A stretch of DNA of 64,000 nucleotides from Pictodentalium vernedei. Its lineage: Eukaryota; Mollusca; Scaphopoda; Dentaliida; Dentaliidae. The notes under the pieces are model-generated. The model searched no databases and was not told the origin of the DNA. It was given only the letters and a program-made list of their open reading frames with translations. The stretch covers positions 364,635,704 to 364,699,703 of the forward strand of contig CM062297.1 in assembly GCA_031216915.1 (NCBI GenBank), read 5' to 3'. Made by a program: the position numbers and the translations under genes. Shown here in pieces: positions 1-11,282 of the stretch; position 1 is the first letter of the stretch, and each line of letters opens with the position of its first letter.

Positions 1-221
1 GAAATGTCTGCTACGGCACGGCTACCCTTACCCCAAGAACGAGAGGTTCTAGCTCTGGAAAGAACCACCTTGTTCACAGAAGCCAAAAATTTAAAGGACC
101 AAACCCCACAGATACCACATGATTGGGCCTGAGTGCAATTGTTGCAAGTGACACATGTGGCATGAGAATCGTCCACATGTTTCACCTGCAAACAAGAGGT
201 ACAAGGAATAGTCTTAGGCAT
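1..221 (-). CDS. Cys-rich gag-like N-terminus of the DIRS-type element, cut by the window edge
   Basis: An open frame of 73 codons starts at an ATG at 219-221 and reads to the left edge. It begins MPKTIPCTSC. The first 40 residues hold Cys at 7, 10, 23, 26, 29, 35 and 38 with His at 15 and 20, a zinc-ribbon or knuckle-like spacing. The following residues are basic and Ser-rich. Its position just inside the right terminal repeat of a DIRS-type element suggests the first (gag-like) protein. Function is inferred from position and Cys pattern only. Confidence 0.5.
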   Translation of the reverse strand, partial: MPKTIPCTSCLQVKHVDDSHATCVTCNNCTQAQSCGICGVWSFKFLASVNKVVLSRARTSRSWGKGSRAVADI

Positions 222-732
222 GATATCAAAACAATAATCAAGCTTCCCGCCGACGGAAAACAGTACTAAGGTCGTGTTCACATGTGGGGGAATGACAAGA
301 TAAAGTGTGAAGAGATCAGCAATAAAAATACAAATTAACATTAAATAATAATAATAATTTGGTAGCTTGATAAAAGGATACAATCCAGTAGCACACTAAA
401 TATGAAGAATAAGTTGTTCACGAAGAATACAAAGCATAATTAGCACGAGTCACAAAAATTTCCGACCATGTACAATAGCGGAAAATAAAGGAATTGACGT
501 CACGGTTGTTGCGCATGCACTCGGTAAACGCAAGAGGTGTGCAGAGAGAGTACCTGTAATTTCGAGCGCTGGTCTCGCTCGACCCTTTTTTCGATCTTTT
601 TCGTGCTTTTGCACTCTAGTACTTTTCCAACTCGTTTGGAAAAGATTCTAATAGCTTGAGTTAGTTCCGAAGTAGGGCTTGCACTTATGTTACAGCCAAT
701 TGTAAACAATTGTGAGTAGGTTGAAAAGAAAT
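1..732 (-). mobile_element. DIRS-type tyrosine-recombinase retroelement, right part, fossil
   Basis: The right terminal block (about 530-732) matches, at lower identity, the right ends at 27500-27771 and 49400-49666: a pyrimidine-rich stretch, a TTTTTCGTGCTTTTGCAC-like segment, a GGGCTTGCAC motif and a GTAAACAATTG...TAGGTTG terminus. To its left, on the minus strand, is the start of a Cys-rich gag-like frame. The element runs off the left edge of the window, so its completeness cannot be judged. It is more divergent than the other two copies, so it is probably older or a different subfamily. DIRS elements use a tyrosine recombinase rather than an integrase and carry inverted terminal repeats. 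Confidence 0.6.
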
Positions 733-1742
733 TCTTTTTCAAGGTCAATTTCTTGGTGGTAGCAAACCCTAAGCCTTTCAGCATACTGAGCATTACCCTT
801 TCTCTTACCCCAACATAAAGTCCTTGAAAATACAATACCCACTTTTTGTCACTTAGTCACTTAGTACCCACATAAACATAAACCATTTAGCCTCATAAAA
901 CACTATTTTAGCACCATAAGGCCCCACAAAATAGATTTTCTGTTTGTCAGGCCTTTTTTGTAAAACTCCATATGTTTTATTTTATTTTTGTAATTATTTC
1001 TTTTCCATCAAAAGTTTATGTTCATTGTCTGTTTTATGATTTAGGCCTCATAATCTACAGAATAACATGGGTGGTGTATTTCGTCCCTTGAGTACATGAA
1101 GGCTTTGCAATGCCTGGTTGTACTGAATGAACAATTTTATCAATTTTATTAACTTGGGTAAAATATCCGACATACATCATTTATATTTTATTTTTTCAAG
1201 TTTGCATTCGTTATAAAAAGAGAGCATGTGACAGCCAAAAGTACCATGCAGAAGTGCCTAAGAAACAGATTTTTTACTTTTTTAGGTCTAAACCCTGATT
1301 TGTTAGTTCAAATTTATGTGGCTAGTCCAAAAAATCAGACTACACACATAACAGTGCTGTGTACTGACTAAGCACATAAGCCCCGATTTGTTGGGATGGA
1401 TGGTCGGATGGAAGAATGTACAGAGGGATGGATGAACATGGTGTCAACATAATCCACCCCCTCTCATTAGAGATCAGAGAAATAAAAACATCATGCACAT
1501 ACTTCAGCTAATTAGTAAATAAAACTGTAAAAAAAAAATTAATAACATGAAAGAAACTAAATTGCAAATATAAAATTGTAGTTCAGAAACGTGAATCTGA
1601 TAAGATAAAGTGCAGATAAAGAATAAATAAAAAGACACAATTAGCAGTTTAGAAACACAAAACTAAAAAGTCTCTGAACCAAAGTTTTTCTGTGATCAGA
1701 CCTTTAAATGAACTGCTGGCATATTGAATATATATAGAATAG
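733..1742. other. No gene seen; contains a dispersed repeat
   Basis: AT-rich sequence without a convincing coding frame. About 880-1130 is a dispersed repeat whose inverted copy lies at 11283-11515. The rest shows nothing recognisable. Confidence 0.5.
880..1130 (+). repeat. Dispersed repeat, inverted partner at 11283-11515
   Basis: Shared landmarks in opposite orientation are GGCCCCACAAA, AGGCCTCATAATCTACAG, TTTCGTCCCTTGAG and GAAGGCTTTGCAATG. The pair is about 10 kb apart and clearly diverged, with small indels. No terminal repeats or target duplication are evident. Confidence 0.6.
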
Positions 1743-1921
1743 ATAGGCACTAGGGTCGGTAATCAGATTTAAACCACGAGCAGGATAAGGGTTTTAACCA
1801 CTCGGCATGCTTTGTCACCTATTCAAGGACTAACCTGGCTCGACATTGCTTAACTTCGGTGATCTAACGAGAACCGATTACCGCAACGCCACCGCGCCCC
1901 CTACCGGCCCTAGTACCTATT
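1743..1921 (-). mobile_element. Short TIR element carrying 5S-rRNA-like sequence
   Basis: The ends form an imperfect inverted repeat (left ATAGGCACTAGGGTCGGTAA, right complement ATAGGTACTAGGGCCGGTA). The 179-bp interior includes a minus-strand segment similar to eukaryotic 5S rRNA. The flanks are AT-rich and no unambiguous target duplication is seen. It could be a MITE that captured 5S sequence, or a 5S-derived SINE with accidental end similarity. Confidence 0.55.
1814..1875 (-). pseudogene. 5S rRNA-like segment (partial)
   Basis: On the minus strand the segment reads GGTTCTCG, then GATCACCGAAGTTAAGCAA, then GTCGAGCCAGGTTAGT and a degenerate GATAGGTGAC. This follows the order of the 5S rRNA core, including the A-box region of the internal promoter. 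The first ~30 and last ~40 nt of a normal 120-nt 5S RNA are not matched, so this is a derived fragment and not a functional 5S gene. Confidence 0.7.
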
Positions 1922-2800
1922 TGTTTTATTTATACCATGCTCTTAATAAATAAGCAACTTTGTCACCTAAAATGGAGAAAAAACAACACTTTCTATCTCA
2001 AACACATGCATGGTTTGTTTTGTTTACATCTGCGCCAGCTGCAAGTGAATGCATGATTGACAGCTAGTTACATAGCAAATGTTGATTGAATTTACCTTGC
2101 TTTTTCAGTCAAATTATTATTAACAATTCTTAAATTTTATTTTAAGTATTTAATTGTAAGTATTTTAAACTTAATAAGTTATTGCACGTAGTAGATTATA
2201 GTACTGCAAAACGTCATATGTTTGAATGAAACATCGCGAAGTGTGAATGTATCGAAGTTGGCAAATTACATCATGTCACGTCATGGATGAACATCCTACT
2301 GTGGGTGTAAATTTTTTTTAACCCCAGTAGAAGCTTTACAACGGTAGTGGGGTTAAAAGCTAAACTTTAACATACAGGCTTTTCACAGGTAGTAACATAG
2401 TCGAGCATGGTATAAAAAGTTTTATTATCCTTATTACCAAGTTTGAATATAGTGTCCCAATTCTCAAAGACAAACAACACACCACTGTATCGAATAAAAC
2501 ACTTATAAAGTACACTGGTGTCCGACAATAATAATGTCGCATCATTTCCCAATGTCCTTGAATTGAAGTCTCCGAAATGTTTGAGTTCCACTGAAGGAAA
2601 ATAACTCCAAATCATTGTTGTTCAATAATAAAGAAAGATATGTTTCTTTCAGTTTCTCTAATGATTACTTTTATCAAGGTTTTCGTCACTTGAATACCAT
2701 TTGGGGATTATTTAATAAAACAAAACTTGATACAGTGAAAGGGCAGGGTAATAAATTTGTCACACTTTCAACCTCAGGAAATAAGGATCTCAAACTGTGT
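1922..2800. other. No gene seen
   Basis: AT-rich sequence. A small inverted repeat is built around TTAACCCCAGTA and GTAGTGGGGTTAA (about 2317-2357). Short open frames here overlap on both strands and lack coding signatures. Confidence 0.5.
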
Positions 2801-2801
2801 G

Positions 2802-3640
2802 AAGTTTGATGACTGTAGCTCCAATAGTTTCTAAGTTATGCCTGAGACACGATTTGTGACCTTGAACATATGGAAGTAAAGTATGATCTTGACCTTGAAG
2901 ATGTGCAAGCAACTATTATACGCAACACACGTTCAGACTGCCTTTAATGAATTGTATGAAGTTTGATAAATGTTGTTTGATTCTTTTCTGACTTATGGCT
3001 GAGACAGGAACATGAACTGATTTTAAGTGTGACCTTGAAATGTGACCTGACCTACATGTAGAAGTGTATGGATGCACCTATGGATGAGTAAGATATCCCC
3101 ATTGTCGTTTATAATTACATAAAGTTTGATAATTGTAGCCCCAATGGTCTTGAGTTTATCCTGAGACATGATTTGTGACCTTGAACATATGGAAGTGAAG
3201 CATGACCTTGACCTTGACCATGAAAACACCCTAGTAACTATTACATGTGACACACCTTCTGACTGTCCTTAACATCTGAATGAAATTTGATAACTGTAAT
3301 TTGATTTGTTTGTGAGTTTTGGCCGAAACATGAATATTGACTGATTGACTGAAGTGTGACCTGGAATTTGAAGTCAGTGGACACCACAATGATGGGTGAC
3401 ACATCCTCCCATTGCCCTTTATAATTGTGCAATGTTTGATGACTGTAGTCTCAATTTCTGAGCTGACACCTGAGACATCATTTGTGATCTTAATCATACA
3501 GGCTGGGACATGAATATTGACCAAATTTATGTATGATCTTGATTTTGAATTTATGGACCTGGCTATGGCATGCAACACATCCACCCAATGTCCTTTATAA
3601 TTGGGAGAAGGTTGATGACTGTAGCCCAAACAGGCTTCCA
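2802..3640. repeat. Tandem array, ~158-bp unit (315-bp higher-order)
   Basis: Phrases of the type AAGTTTGATGACTGTAGC recur near 2802, 3121, 3431 and 3608, with half-unit matches near 2960 and 3280. GTGACCTTGA occurs repeatedly. Units are strongly diverged, so the array is old. The short open frames on both strands here are by-products of the repeat. Confidence 0.7.
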
Positions 3641-3649
3641 AGTTATTGG

Positions 3650-3651
<2 letters not shown>

Positions 3652-3706
<55 letters not shown>
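3652..3706. repeat. (CA)n microsatellite
   Basis: About 27 uninterrupted CA units. A G-rich tract follows at 3738-3760. Confidence 0.97.
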
Positions 3707-3709
<3 letters not shown>

Positions 3710-3760
3710 AATCACTATATGACATCCAACATTAGTTTGGGGGGGGAGGGGGGGGGGGGA

Positions 3761-4236
3761 TAAAAAAAACTTAATCCATGTTAAGCAACTGCATCCAGCA
3801 GTGGATTTGGGGCCAGTTTTCCTTTTGCTCATACAGTCATATAGGTATTCCAAACTATATCCATTTTTAATTTCTAGTGACTTAGCACTGAAAACCAGTG
3901 GTCTCTTTTCAGTTTTGTGTTTCTGTAAGCAATATGATGTATACCTACATATGCGTAGCCAGGCGGAATCTTGCCCTGTGAAAGAAAAATATGCGCACTA
4001 CATGTATTAGTGAAGCAAAATGAAGTACAAAATCCCTATATATACCAACACCAAACAGAGTGAAAGCCGGTTATAATTCTATAAAAGCTAAGCAAAACTG
4101 TAACTGCATGTTCTTCGCCAAACTGTTTAGTTTTATTTCATTGTATCGGTTTGACATAATCTATTAACCAACTGCAATAATTTAGTGATTAATTAATTAG
4201 CTACATACTGCATCAAAAAAGCTTCTCATCATGTAT
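3761..4236. other. No gene seen
   Basis: Nothing recognisable apart from AT-rich unique-looking sequence. Confidence 0.4.
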
Positions 4237-4332
4237 AGTACAGTCGTCATAGATTGCAATTCACGCGTGAGCAGTGATGTTCACGCATACGTTTACCAGG
4301 TAATAAAAATCAGCAGCTGCAAAATTACCTTG
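4237..4332. mobile_element. Fragment of a TA-flanked CAGTACAG MITE
   Basis: The left half matches the complete copies at 4733-4949 and 52879-53143: TAGTACAG end, GAGCAGTGATGTTCA, and TTTACCAGGTAATAAAAAT. The right half is missing. Confidence 0.55.
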
Positions 4333-4732
4333 TAAACTTGCCAAATATTTAACTTTGTATGGAGTGACACCATTCAGACAGAATGGAAAGGGCAGGTAAG
4401 AGAGGTAATTGTGTAGAGTGTTTGTGAAAAAAGTGAGGGTGTTTGTGCCCTTGTGTGAGCCCCGGTCCGGTTCCGTCATCTCTTATTCTGACAATGTGAC
4501 AAAACTACATAACATTTGATAATGCAATGATGTCATTACTCTTCATGCAGAAAAGGTTAGTGGAGGAGTGCATCAGTCATAATTGCCCTCTTGACGAAGT
4601 GCACTGAAGAGCTTCCTAAAAATAATGGCCAGGAGCCTGCATAAGCAATGGATAGAAATAGAAGAGATTTTTTAAAATAAAATTCTCCTACAAAAAAATT
4701 AATCATTGCCAATAGATAACAATATCATACAC

Positions 4733-4949
4733 AGTACAGTTGCCATGGACTAGTCATAATCCATGCATGAGCAGTGATGTTCATGCATATGTTTACCAGG
4801 TAATAAAAATTATCAGGAGCAAAATTTTAATTAATGATTCACCAGGTTGAACCTATTCCTATAATTAGTGTTTGGAATCTAATATTATTGTGGGCATGGA
4901 AATATTTCCCACCCATTGAAAGTGACTAGTCTGTGGCGGTCTTACTGTG
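4733..4949. mobile_element. MITE with CAGTACAG / CTTACTG ends
   Basis: The outer ends are inverted repeats: ACAGTACAGTTGCCATGGAC on the left; on the right the complement of GTCTGTGGCGGTCTTACTGT. The interior contains TTACCAGGTAATAAAAAT and CCTATAATTAGTGTTTGGAA. Other copies are at 52879-53143 (complete), 39775-39940, 4237-4332 and 61312-61400 (partial). TA-flanked CAGT ends fit a non-autonomous Tc1/mariner-type element; the superfamily is inferred. Confidence 0.65.
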
Positions 4950-5365
4950 TAACAATATCAGAGATTTTCCTTGTGGTCCACAAGGTCTGTTGATGGGCCC
5001 CATTCTCATAATTGATTTAGGCAACTTCTTTCCATGATTGCCATCCACTGATTCCCAATTCCTGAACTTACAATGAACATTAACCATTTGCCGAACACAA
5101 TATCAAAATTTGTAATTTTAAATTTTTTTTTTTTTCAATTTAAACAAAACAAAATCATGTGTCCCCTCATTGGAGCAAGCTTATCCAGATCATTCTAATA
5201 AGGAGGTCACAAAATATAGAAATAAATGTACATGTGAATGAGCTTATTCCAATGGCATTCATAATTGCATGGTTTGAACAATCATCACATTTTGCATTTT
5301 CTATATTCGCTATATGTTAAAGAAACAAACTAAATGTGCTATCTGTATAACAAGTGCACCGCCAG
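4950..5365. other. No gene seen
   Basis: AT-rich; a CATGTGTCCCCTCATTGGA stretch near 5156 resembles the core of the TTAA MITEs but the ends are not recognisable. Confidence 0.4.
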
Positions 5366-5756
5366 GTGTGGACTAAAGTGCCATAACTCAGCCCAAACTG
5401 GTCACATTGAACCAAAATTTGAATTTGACCTGTGTATTCTTGAGACAACAACACCAAGGGCTATTGCTGAAGGCAATTCATACCCCCACTGCAGTGCTGA
5501 ACTGATGAAGCATGAATGAACAAGTAATAAAAAAAAAAATAATCTGACAACACCGAAAATCATTCTAGTCTTGGGAAATGTTACAATTTAATTACATACC
5601 AAGTTTCATAATAATAATTTACTTAAGTTATGAAAGTTAGGAATATTCTTGGATGGACTCACACACGGCCGAATGGACACACATACGGACGGACGCATGC
5701 AATCCAGTATACCCCTACCCCCCCCCCCCTATTTTCTTCGAAAGTGGGGGGTATAA
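5366..5756 (+). mobile_element. Hairpin-ended repeat element(s), degraded
   Basis: 5366-5450 resembles one unit of the array at 38577-39060 (CATAACTC...ACCTGTGTATT). At 5455 a different element begins with a small palindrome (GCTATTGCTGAAGGCAATTC). It ends in a hairpin of C-rich and GGGGGGTATA arms around TTCTTCGAAA (5703-5756). The start motif recurs at 13775-13822. The layout suggests insertion of one element into another. Confidence 0.45.
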
Positions 5757-5950
5757 AATTTATCGGATCCAGCTGATATTTGGAATTCACCTAATCACTG
5801 GAATAAGGGACATATACACCAAATTTGGTTTTGATTCGATGACCCAAAATTTAGTTATCACTCTGGATGGACAGATGCACCGACAGACAGATGCAAGCAA
5901 GAATGGACACAGCTGATTACAAGTCCTCTGACAAAATATTTTGTCAGGGG
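5757..5950 (+). mobile_element. 3' end of a hairpin-ended repeat element
   Basis: One degraded ~150-bp unit (CACCAAATTTGGTTTTGATT, then GTTATCACTCTGGATGGACAG) is followed by a GACAGACAGATG run. A terminal hairpin (CCTCTGACAAA / TTTGTCAGGGG) lies at 5925-5950, the same architecture as 38510-39126. Confidence 0.5.
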
Positions 5951-7305
5951 ACAATAAAGCCACATTAACCCTTTAAATACTGAGGTCAAAATTTCAAGCA
6001 GCAAATTATTGCCATAGAGGAACTTAGAATTTAACCAATTCAATCTTGAATTAGCTGAATTCTTAGTGACATATCCTTCTGGTTGATAAGAATATTTGTA
6101 AGATCTGCATGTTCCTTTGTCCAGACATCTTGAGTCTGAAGATTCAGAGGATTTAGAGCTGCTCCCCATAATGAATCGCTGGCATCGGTACAAAGAATCA
6201 GATCTGGATTCGGCGAAATTCCTTGAGTCAGCCATTGGACATCTGTTCAAATTAAGGCATGTTAAATAATCAACTCGTTTAATGTAATCTCTTGATCCAC
6301 AGAGTTGAGGTTTGCCTTCCATCACTGAAGCAGATTTTTTTCCAGTAGTTTTCCCCTATATTCCTTCAACACCATCTCCTATAGTTCTTAACCTTGGTAG
6401 GTCTTTAACCGACTTTGACAAAGTACACATGTATGTGATCTCAGCACAGGTACATTACAACCTATAATAAAGTTGAAGGCTGGTTGTGCAACCGACTGCT
6501 TAATAATGCCATATTTTTACCACACTAATGGCAATATTAAGAAACAAAAACTTTCCTAAACACTTACAAAACAAGAAGAAAGGGTTAAATGGGATTTAGA
6601 ACATGGAGATCGTTTTAAATACGTGAAGGAATTTATGAGAAAACTTTCCAGGAGATTATTTCTTTTCAAACGAGGAGGTAAAAAGAGTAAAAAAAATGCA
6701 AGAATATTATCTTCATTATAACTGATTGCAATAACAACATGGCAACACTAAGCCAATAGCCAGGCTTGGCACTCTTAAAAATGCAGGAGTGCTAAAAACT
6801 GCTCCCCTCGCATGGCCTAAGGGAGCAATTAACTCTCCTCAAGCTTACTAAAGCTACAAGTGGCAAAATAAAGTTTTACTATTAATGAATTCTGCCTAGT
6901 GGGCTTTGTGCATCTTATTTGATGCTGCTAACCAGGTAGTCTCTGTGAGATGGCTACACTGCGCCTCTAACACCTCCGGACCTCGACAAGGACTAGATGT
7001 GTGGGAGGGGCTGTGCTGCCATCTTACAGAGACCACTAACATAGCAGAGATCTGAAAAGATCTGGGTTTTAGGAATAGGCTGTTATGGTAATAATTATTT
7101 TCTAAGGCCAGGAGGGCTTATTTTCAACAGCCTTAATTTTTTACGGCTAGCAGTAGGCGAGCGAATAAATTGCTCCCCAGAAAATGCCAGACATGAATAG
7201 CCTGACATTACTAGATAATGTGGACTAATGGCACACTTTGTTATAGACTGCACTGTACTTTAGCATAAAATCAAGAAGCAGCCAATACTGGCAAGAAATC
7301 ACTGC
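5951..7305. other. No gene seen
   Basis: A minus-strand open frame of 155 codons (5858-6325) overlaps the hairpin end above and has no recognisable domain or splice context. The remainder is unassigned. Confidence 0.45.
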
Positions 7306-7307
7306 TA

Positions 7308-8011
7308 CAGTTGAAACTAGAAGTCCTGTCACAATTAGCGCAGAAAATGCTTGTTAGTTAACACACTCTTTACTGCAGAAGAATGAAGTAGTCTGAAATA
7401 CACAAGGGCATTTACGCTGTACAATGCTAAAGGTAATGCGCTATTAGAGAGGTTGGTGGTGAAATCATGAACTGAACCGATCAAACAGAAAGAAAATATT
7501 GAGACTACAATATCTGGAAGGTGGATTACCCCTAAATCGCCGTGGGACAGATTTTTCACTTAGTAATTATTTGCAATTTCTGAGGACAACACACAAGAAG
7601 CACTTGCAAACTTCCATCACATGGATCACCGGGTTGCACCCGGTGGTCCATGCGTTGAAAGTTTGCAAGTGTCTTGAGTGCTGTTATGAACAATTATAAA
7701 TACTTTTTGAGTGGTGAATATACGGTGCTGCAATTTAGTAGTAATCCATTTGTTCTGGGCAGAGTGTCAAATTTTAATATCTATTTACGTCATTACATGT
7801 ACATGTATCCCGGTAGAGGTTAGGAATGATGTTAATGATCTCTATTTACTCTTTACTAGTATAGAATTGTAGAGAGTTATGCACGCTGTTTTTCGTCAGG
7901 AATTGAATTACACTAATGGTGCAGTTTGATAGGGACGAAAGTGCACTTACTCAACATGCTATTACTTCAAAATAGTGCACAATACAGTCACAGAACTTCT
8001 AGTTTCAACTG
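7308..8011. mobile_element. TA-flanked TIR element (CAGTTGAAACTAGAAGT ends)
   Basis: The inverted ends begin CAGTTGAAACTAGAAGT on both sides and are flanked by TA at 7306-7307 and 8012-8013. The second element of the family, at 14093-14407, has the same ends. The centre holds a hairpin around TGGATCACCGGGTTGCACCC (about 7607-7667). The element is 704 bp with no transposase frame. CAGT ends plus TA duplication point to Tc1/mariner-type mobilisation. Confidence 0.8.
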
Positions 8012-8080
8012 TAAGCTGTTAGGCTCATGAGATTTTGTGTGGTAGAAAGTCTAGAAAATTTCCCAGTAGAGCTTAAATGG

Positions 8081-8330
8081 TTAACCCTTTACCCAACGCA
8101 AACGATATCAAAATTTATTATTTTAAATATCAGTTTTTTAAATTTTTCACAAAAATTCAACAAAACCATATCATGTGACCCCCTCAGTGGAACAAATTCA
8201 ATGAACTCGTTCCAATGAGGGGTCACATGATATGGTTTTGTTGAAATATTTTGAAAAATTTAATTTTTTCAACTGCTCAATTTGCATATTACGCGGGCAG
8301 ATGTGGGCGATTCGTTAGGTAAAGGGTTAA
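8081..8330. mobile_element. TTAA-ended palindromic MITE, subfamily A
   Basis: The ends are TTAACCCTTTACCCAACG and the complement of GTTAGGTAAAGGGTTAA. The core is a long inverted repeat (AAACCATATCATGTGACCCC and its complement) around ATTCAATGAACTC. TTAA at both ends suggests piggyBac- or Kolobok-type transposition. Other A copies are at 32025-32276 and, interrupted, 12371-13566. Confidence 0.8.
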
Positions 8331-8433
8331 ATGGTTTTCTTGATCGATTAAACACATGGATTAACCTTGGTTAATTAATCACTTTCCCTAATAGGCAGGT
8401 GAATAACTGCCATACTGTTGATGATTTACAGCA

Positions 8434-8570
8434 TTAACCCTTTACCCAACATAACAGATGAATCCGGTCAGTGCTTTGTACAAAAATCTCCATTCAAATT
8501 TTATGTTTTCAATTTTAAAAAACATAGCTTATGACCCTCATTGAAACAAGCTTGTTTATATTATAGAAAA
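8434..8570. mobile_element. Left half of a TTAA MITE, subfamily B
   Basis: It starts TTAACCCTTTACCCAAC and includes AAACATAGCTTATGACCCTC. The right half is not recognisable. Confidence 0.6.
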
Positions 8571-10010
8571 TAAATCCTTCTCGTGCCAAATGTGTGTTTT
8601 GGGACAGGGTCCTTTTCATCATCTTGAGAAATCTTGTTTTCAAAACGTAGCTTCGCTGGAGTGCATCAGTTGTGGATTAGGAGGTCAACTGCATAACATT
8701 AAACATTTACATTTATTCACCTGAACTTTGACATGTGAAAGATTTTCAGACATAGTACCGTATGCCGAGAATCCTCTTAACGCTCACTTTTGTCCAACTG
8801 TTTAGTAAACAGAAGAGCATAGTTATCACAAGCAGAACAATTTGGGTTAATTTCACTATGGTAGGTTTTTTCTGTCTTCTGTCAAAAAACTATCGGCAAT
8901 TCTAAACAGGTAAGGGTGATAACTAGGGTTGGCATGATTTTGAAATTTCATAATCGATTTCTGAAGAATAGATTAAAGGCGTCATTAATCATACTCTAGA
9001 TCTGTGACCTCTAGAAAGAAATTATACAGAAAACAATACTTTTGGTCATCAGTTCCTCAGGCTAGACAGTCTTTAGGCATGCAGGCACGTCTCCTGCTCT
9101 CTGAGGAAAATGTAGACTCCTGACCACCTTGGGCCCAAACCTGAGCCTAGACTCAGGTTTGGACCCGAGGTTGTCAAGAGTCTAATAATAGCTGCATTGA
9201 GACTCAAGAAGGGAATTGCACTCCTTGGCAAACTAAGAAGGGCAATTATTTTACTCCCATACTTTCCAGAATGCCAGACCTGGTGTCCCGTGTTGAATCA
9301 TTCTACTTCTCTCCCATATCAGTTACAATGTATTTTGATATTCTGTAGCCTCGGACACTTCTTACGAGCATGATGGAAAGGAGAGTACCGGTAATAACTA
9401 ATAATTCATCAATAAAGGAGTGATGGAAAACCCATAATTGCTGACTTTGAAATTGCAGCTAATTATGGGCATTTCCAATGATTAGTCGACTTCTCAATTA
9501 ATCATGACAGGCCTAGCGATAACTTCATAAAGATTTATCTAATACATTCGATTTACAAACCCTTCTGTGACATATTTCTTGGAGGAGAATGTTACATCGC
9601 CTCTGATAAGCTGAATGGTTTACCTTACATATTACAGATTTGATCAGTATATTTGGGAAAATGCCCCAAAACCTTTAAAACAAAAATTGCTCTGCCAAAA
9701 TTAAGAAAAGATAGAAAGGACATATATGATATCCATGAGATTTGTTGTGTCACATGACCTTTTCCCAATTATTGACTGCATTTACAGTAGATTGAAACCC
9801 TGTTAAATGAATAGCCAATTCTGTTGAGGCCTAAAAAAGTTAATCTGATTCTCAGGCCCTTGCCCATGGTCATTTCAGCTGCCGCATGCTCTCTTTTTAT
9901 AACCAATGCAAACTTGAAAAAATAACAAGGGGGGGTGGGGGCTGTCCATCTCCATTAGCTCACCAACGCATGACATGCAATAAAACTAGGCTTATTACAA
10001 ATCTGCAAAC
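8571..10010. other. No gene seen
   Basis: Unassigned sequence. About 9890-9930 weakly resembles the inverted complement of 1185-1245 (AACCAATGCAAACTTGAAAAA). No coding frame stands out. Confidence 0.4.
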
Positions 10011-10017
10011 AACACCT

Positions 10018-10570
10018 GGTCAAGGGTTAATGTTGTGTTATATTGATGCATTTTAAATATAAAAGCCACAGCATACCAGTGGTAGCTTCCACTCATGTAC
10101 ATGTACAGCAGAACAGGTCAGATTTTTTCTTCTAAGTCCACACTTACAAAAATGTCAGACATTACATTAAGAAAGTCCAAAATCTTTGAAAAATGCCCGG
10201 CCAAGGGTTAATGTTGTCTTATATTGATGCAATTAACACATATATGAAAATATGAAAGCCACAGCATACCGGTGGAAACCTCATGAACAAGTATAGCAAA
10301 ACAGGTCAGAAATTTTCTAAGTCCACACTCACAAAAGAGTCTAACATTGCATTAAAAAAGTCCAAAATCTCCAAAAAATGTCCAGCCAAGGATTAATGTT
10401 GTCTTATATTGATGCATTTAACACATATATGAAACATAAAAGCCTTAGTATACTGGTGGTAGCCTCCACTCATGTATAGCAAAACAGGTCAGAAATTTTC
10501 TAAGTCCATACTTACAAAAACGTGTAACATTGCAAAAAATCGAAAAAATATCACTGGGTAAGGGTTGGTG
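10018..10570. repeat. Tandem repeat, ~183-bp unit, three copies
   Basis: Units begin near 10022 (AAGGGTTAATGTTGT), 10204 and 10388. Each contains AAAGCC...CAGCATACC, AACAGGTCAGA and CTAAGTCCACACT. It ends at a GGTAAGGGTT motif near 10557, reminiscent of the TTAA MITE ends, so the array may be an internally amplified MITE. Confidence 0.75.
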
Positions 10571-10940
10571 GGTAACTGGAAGCCACAGAAAGAGTATGAG
10601 GTGCATACTAACAGTGGAAAAGTCAAAGTGGACTCATACAATAACTTTAACACAAGCGTTGATGCTGATGCGCCTTGGGGTGATGACATAAGCTCACATA
10701 ACTTTGTTGGTGAGTTAAAAATTAAATGGTTTATTTCTAATATTTTACCCAAGTTACATGTAATAAGAGCACCACCTAGCAGGGCAACATACGCCCATCA
10801 AAATTGGAACATGCACAAGTTTCTCTGGGGTAAAGTTTGAAATTTTTGTTGACTCGACTATGCCTCCCCCCCACCCCTCCAATCATTGCCCATTCCCCTA
10901 CCCTGTCTGGGGTAAAGGGTAATTCACCTATTTTCACATT
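10571..10940. other. No gene seen
   Basis: Short overlapping open frames on both strands without recognisable domains. A C-rich tract lies at 10865-10880. Confidence 0.4.
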
Positions 10941-10944
10941 TTCA

Positions 10945-11245
10945 TATTAAGCGATCTGAGGTCTTCACAAAATAAAAACAAGAACTTGGGCAAAATTCTC
11001 ATAAATAAAGGGCCATAACGCTACTAAAAATGGGCCGCTAAAGACGGAAATCGAACCCAACCTGTATTTTGTTGTACTAAATCCATAAGCCAAATTTAAC
11101 TCAGCTCAAACCATTACAACTAAAGTTATTGTCCGGAAACAAAATGTGTCCACGGATGGACAGACAGACAGACGGACGGACAGATGGATGGTGAGACCAT
11201 TTACATAATACGTCCCGTTTTTCAAACGGGCGTATAATAAAACTG
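10945..11245 (+). mobile_element. 3' part of a hairpin-ended repeat element
   Basis: One unit with GGGCCATAACGCTACTAAAA, ACCTGTATTTTGTTG and AACTAAAGTTATTGTCCGGA is followed by a GACAGACAGACGGACGG run. A terminal hairpin (ACGTCCCGTTT / AAACGGGCGT) lies near 11210-11233. Confidence 0.6.
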
Positions 11246-11282
11246 ATAAATTTGTCCATTGAGAGCAAGAAGGCTTTGCAAT

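Noticed and set aside
1814-1875. Functional 5S rRNA gene
   Set aside because: Only ~60 nt of the core match; the 5' and 3' thirds and the T-run terminator are missing.
3533-3853. Open frames with poly-Thr-His or poly-Cys-Val
   Set aside because: Produced by the (CA)n microsatellite and G-run.
5858-6325. 155-codon minus-strand open frame
   Set aside because: It overlaps the 3' hairpin and repeat unit of an element at one end and shows no domain or splice support.
10018-10570. CRISPR-like array
   Set aside because: Three ~183-bp direct repeats with no spacer/repeat structure, in a eukaryotic repeat context.
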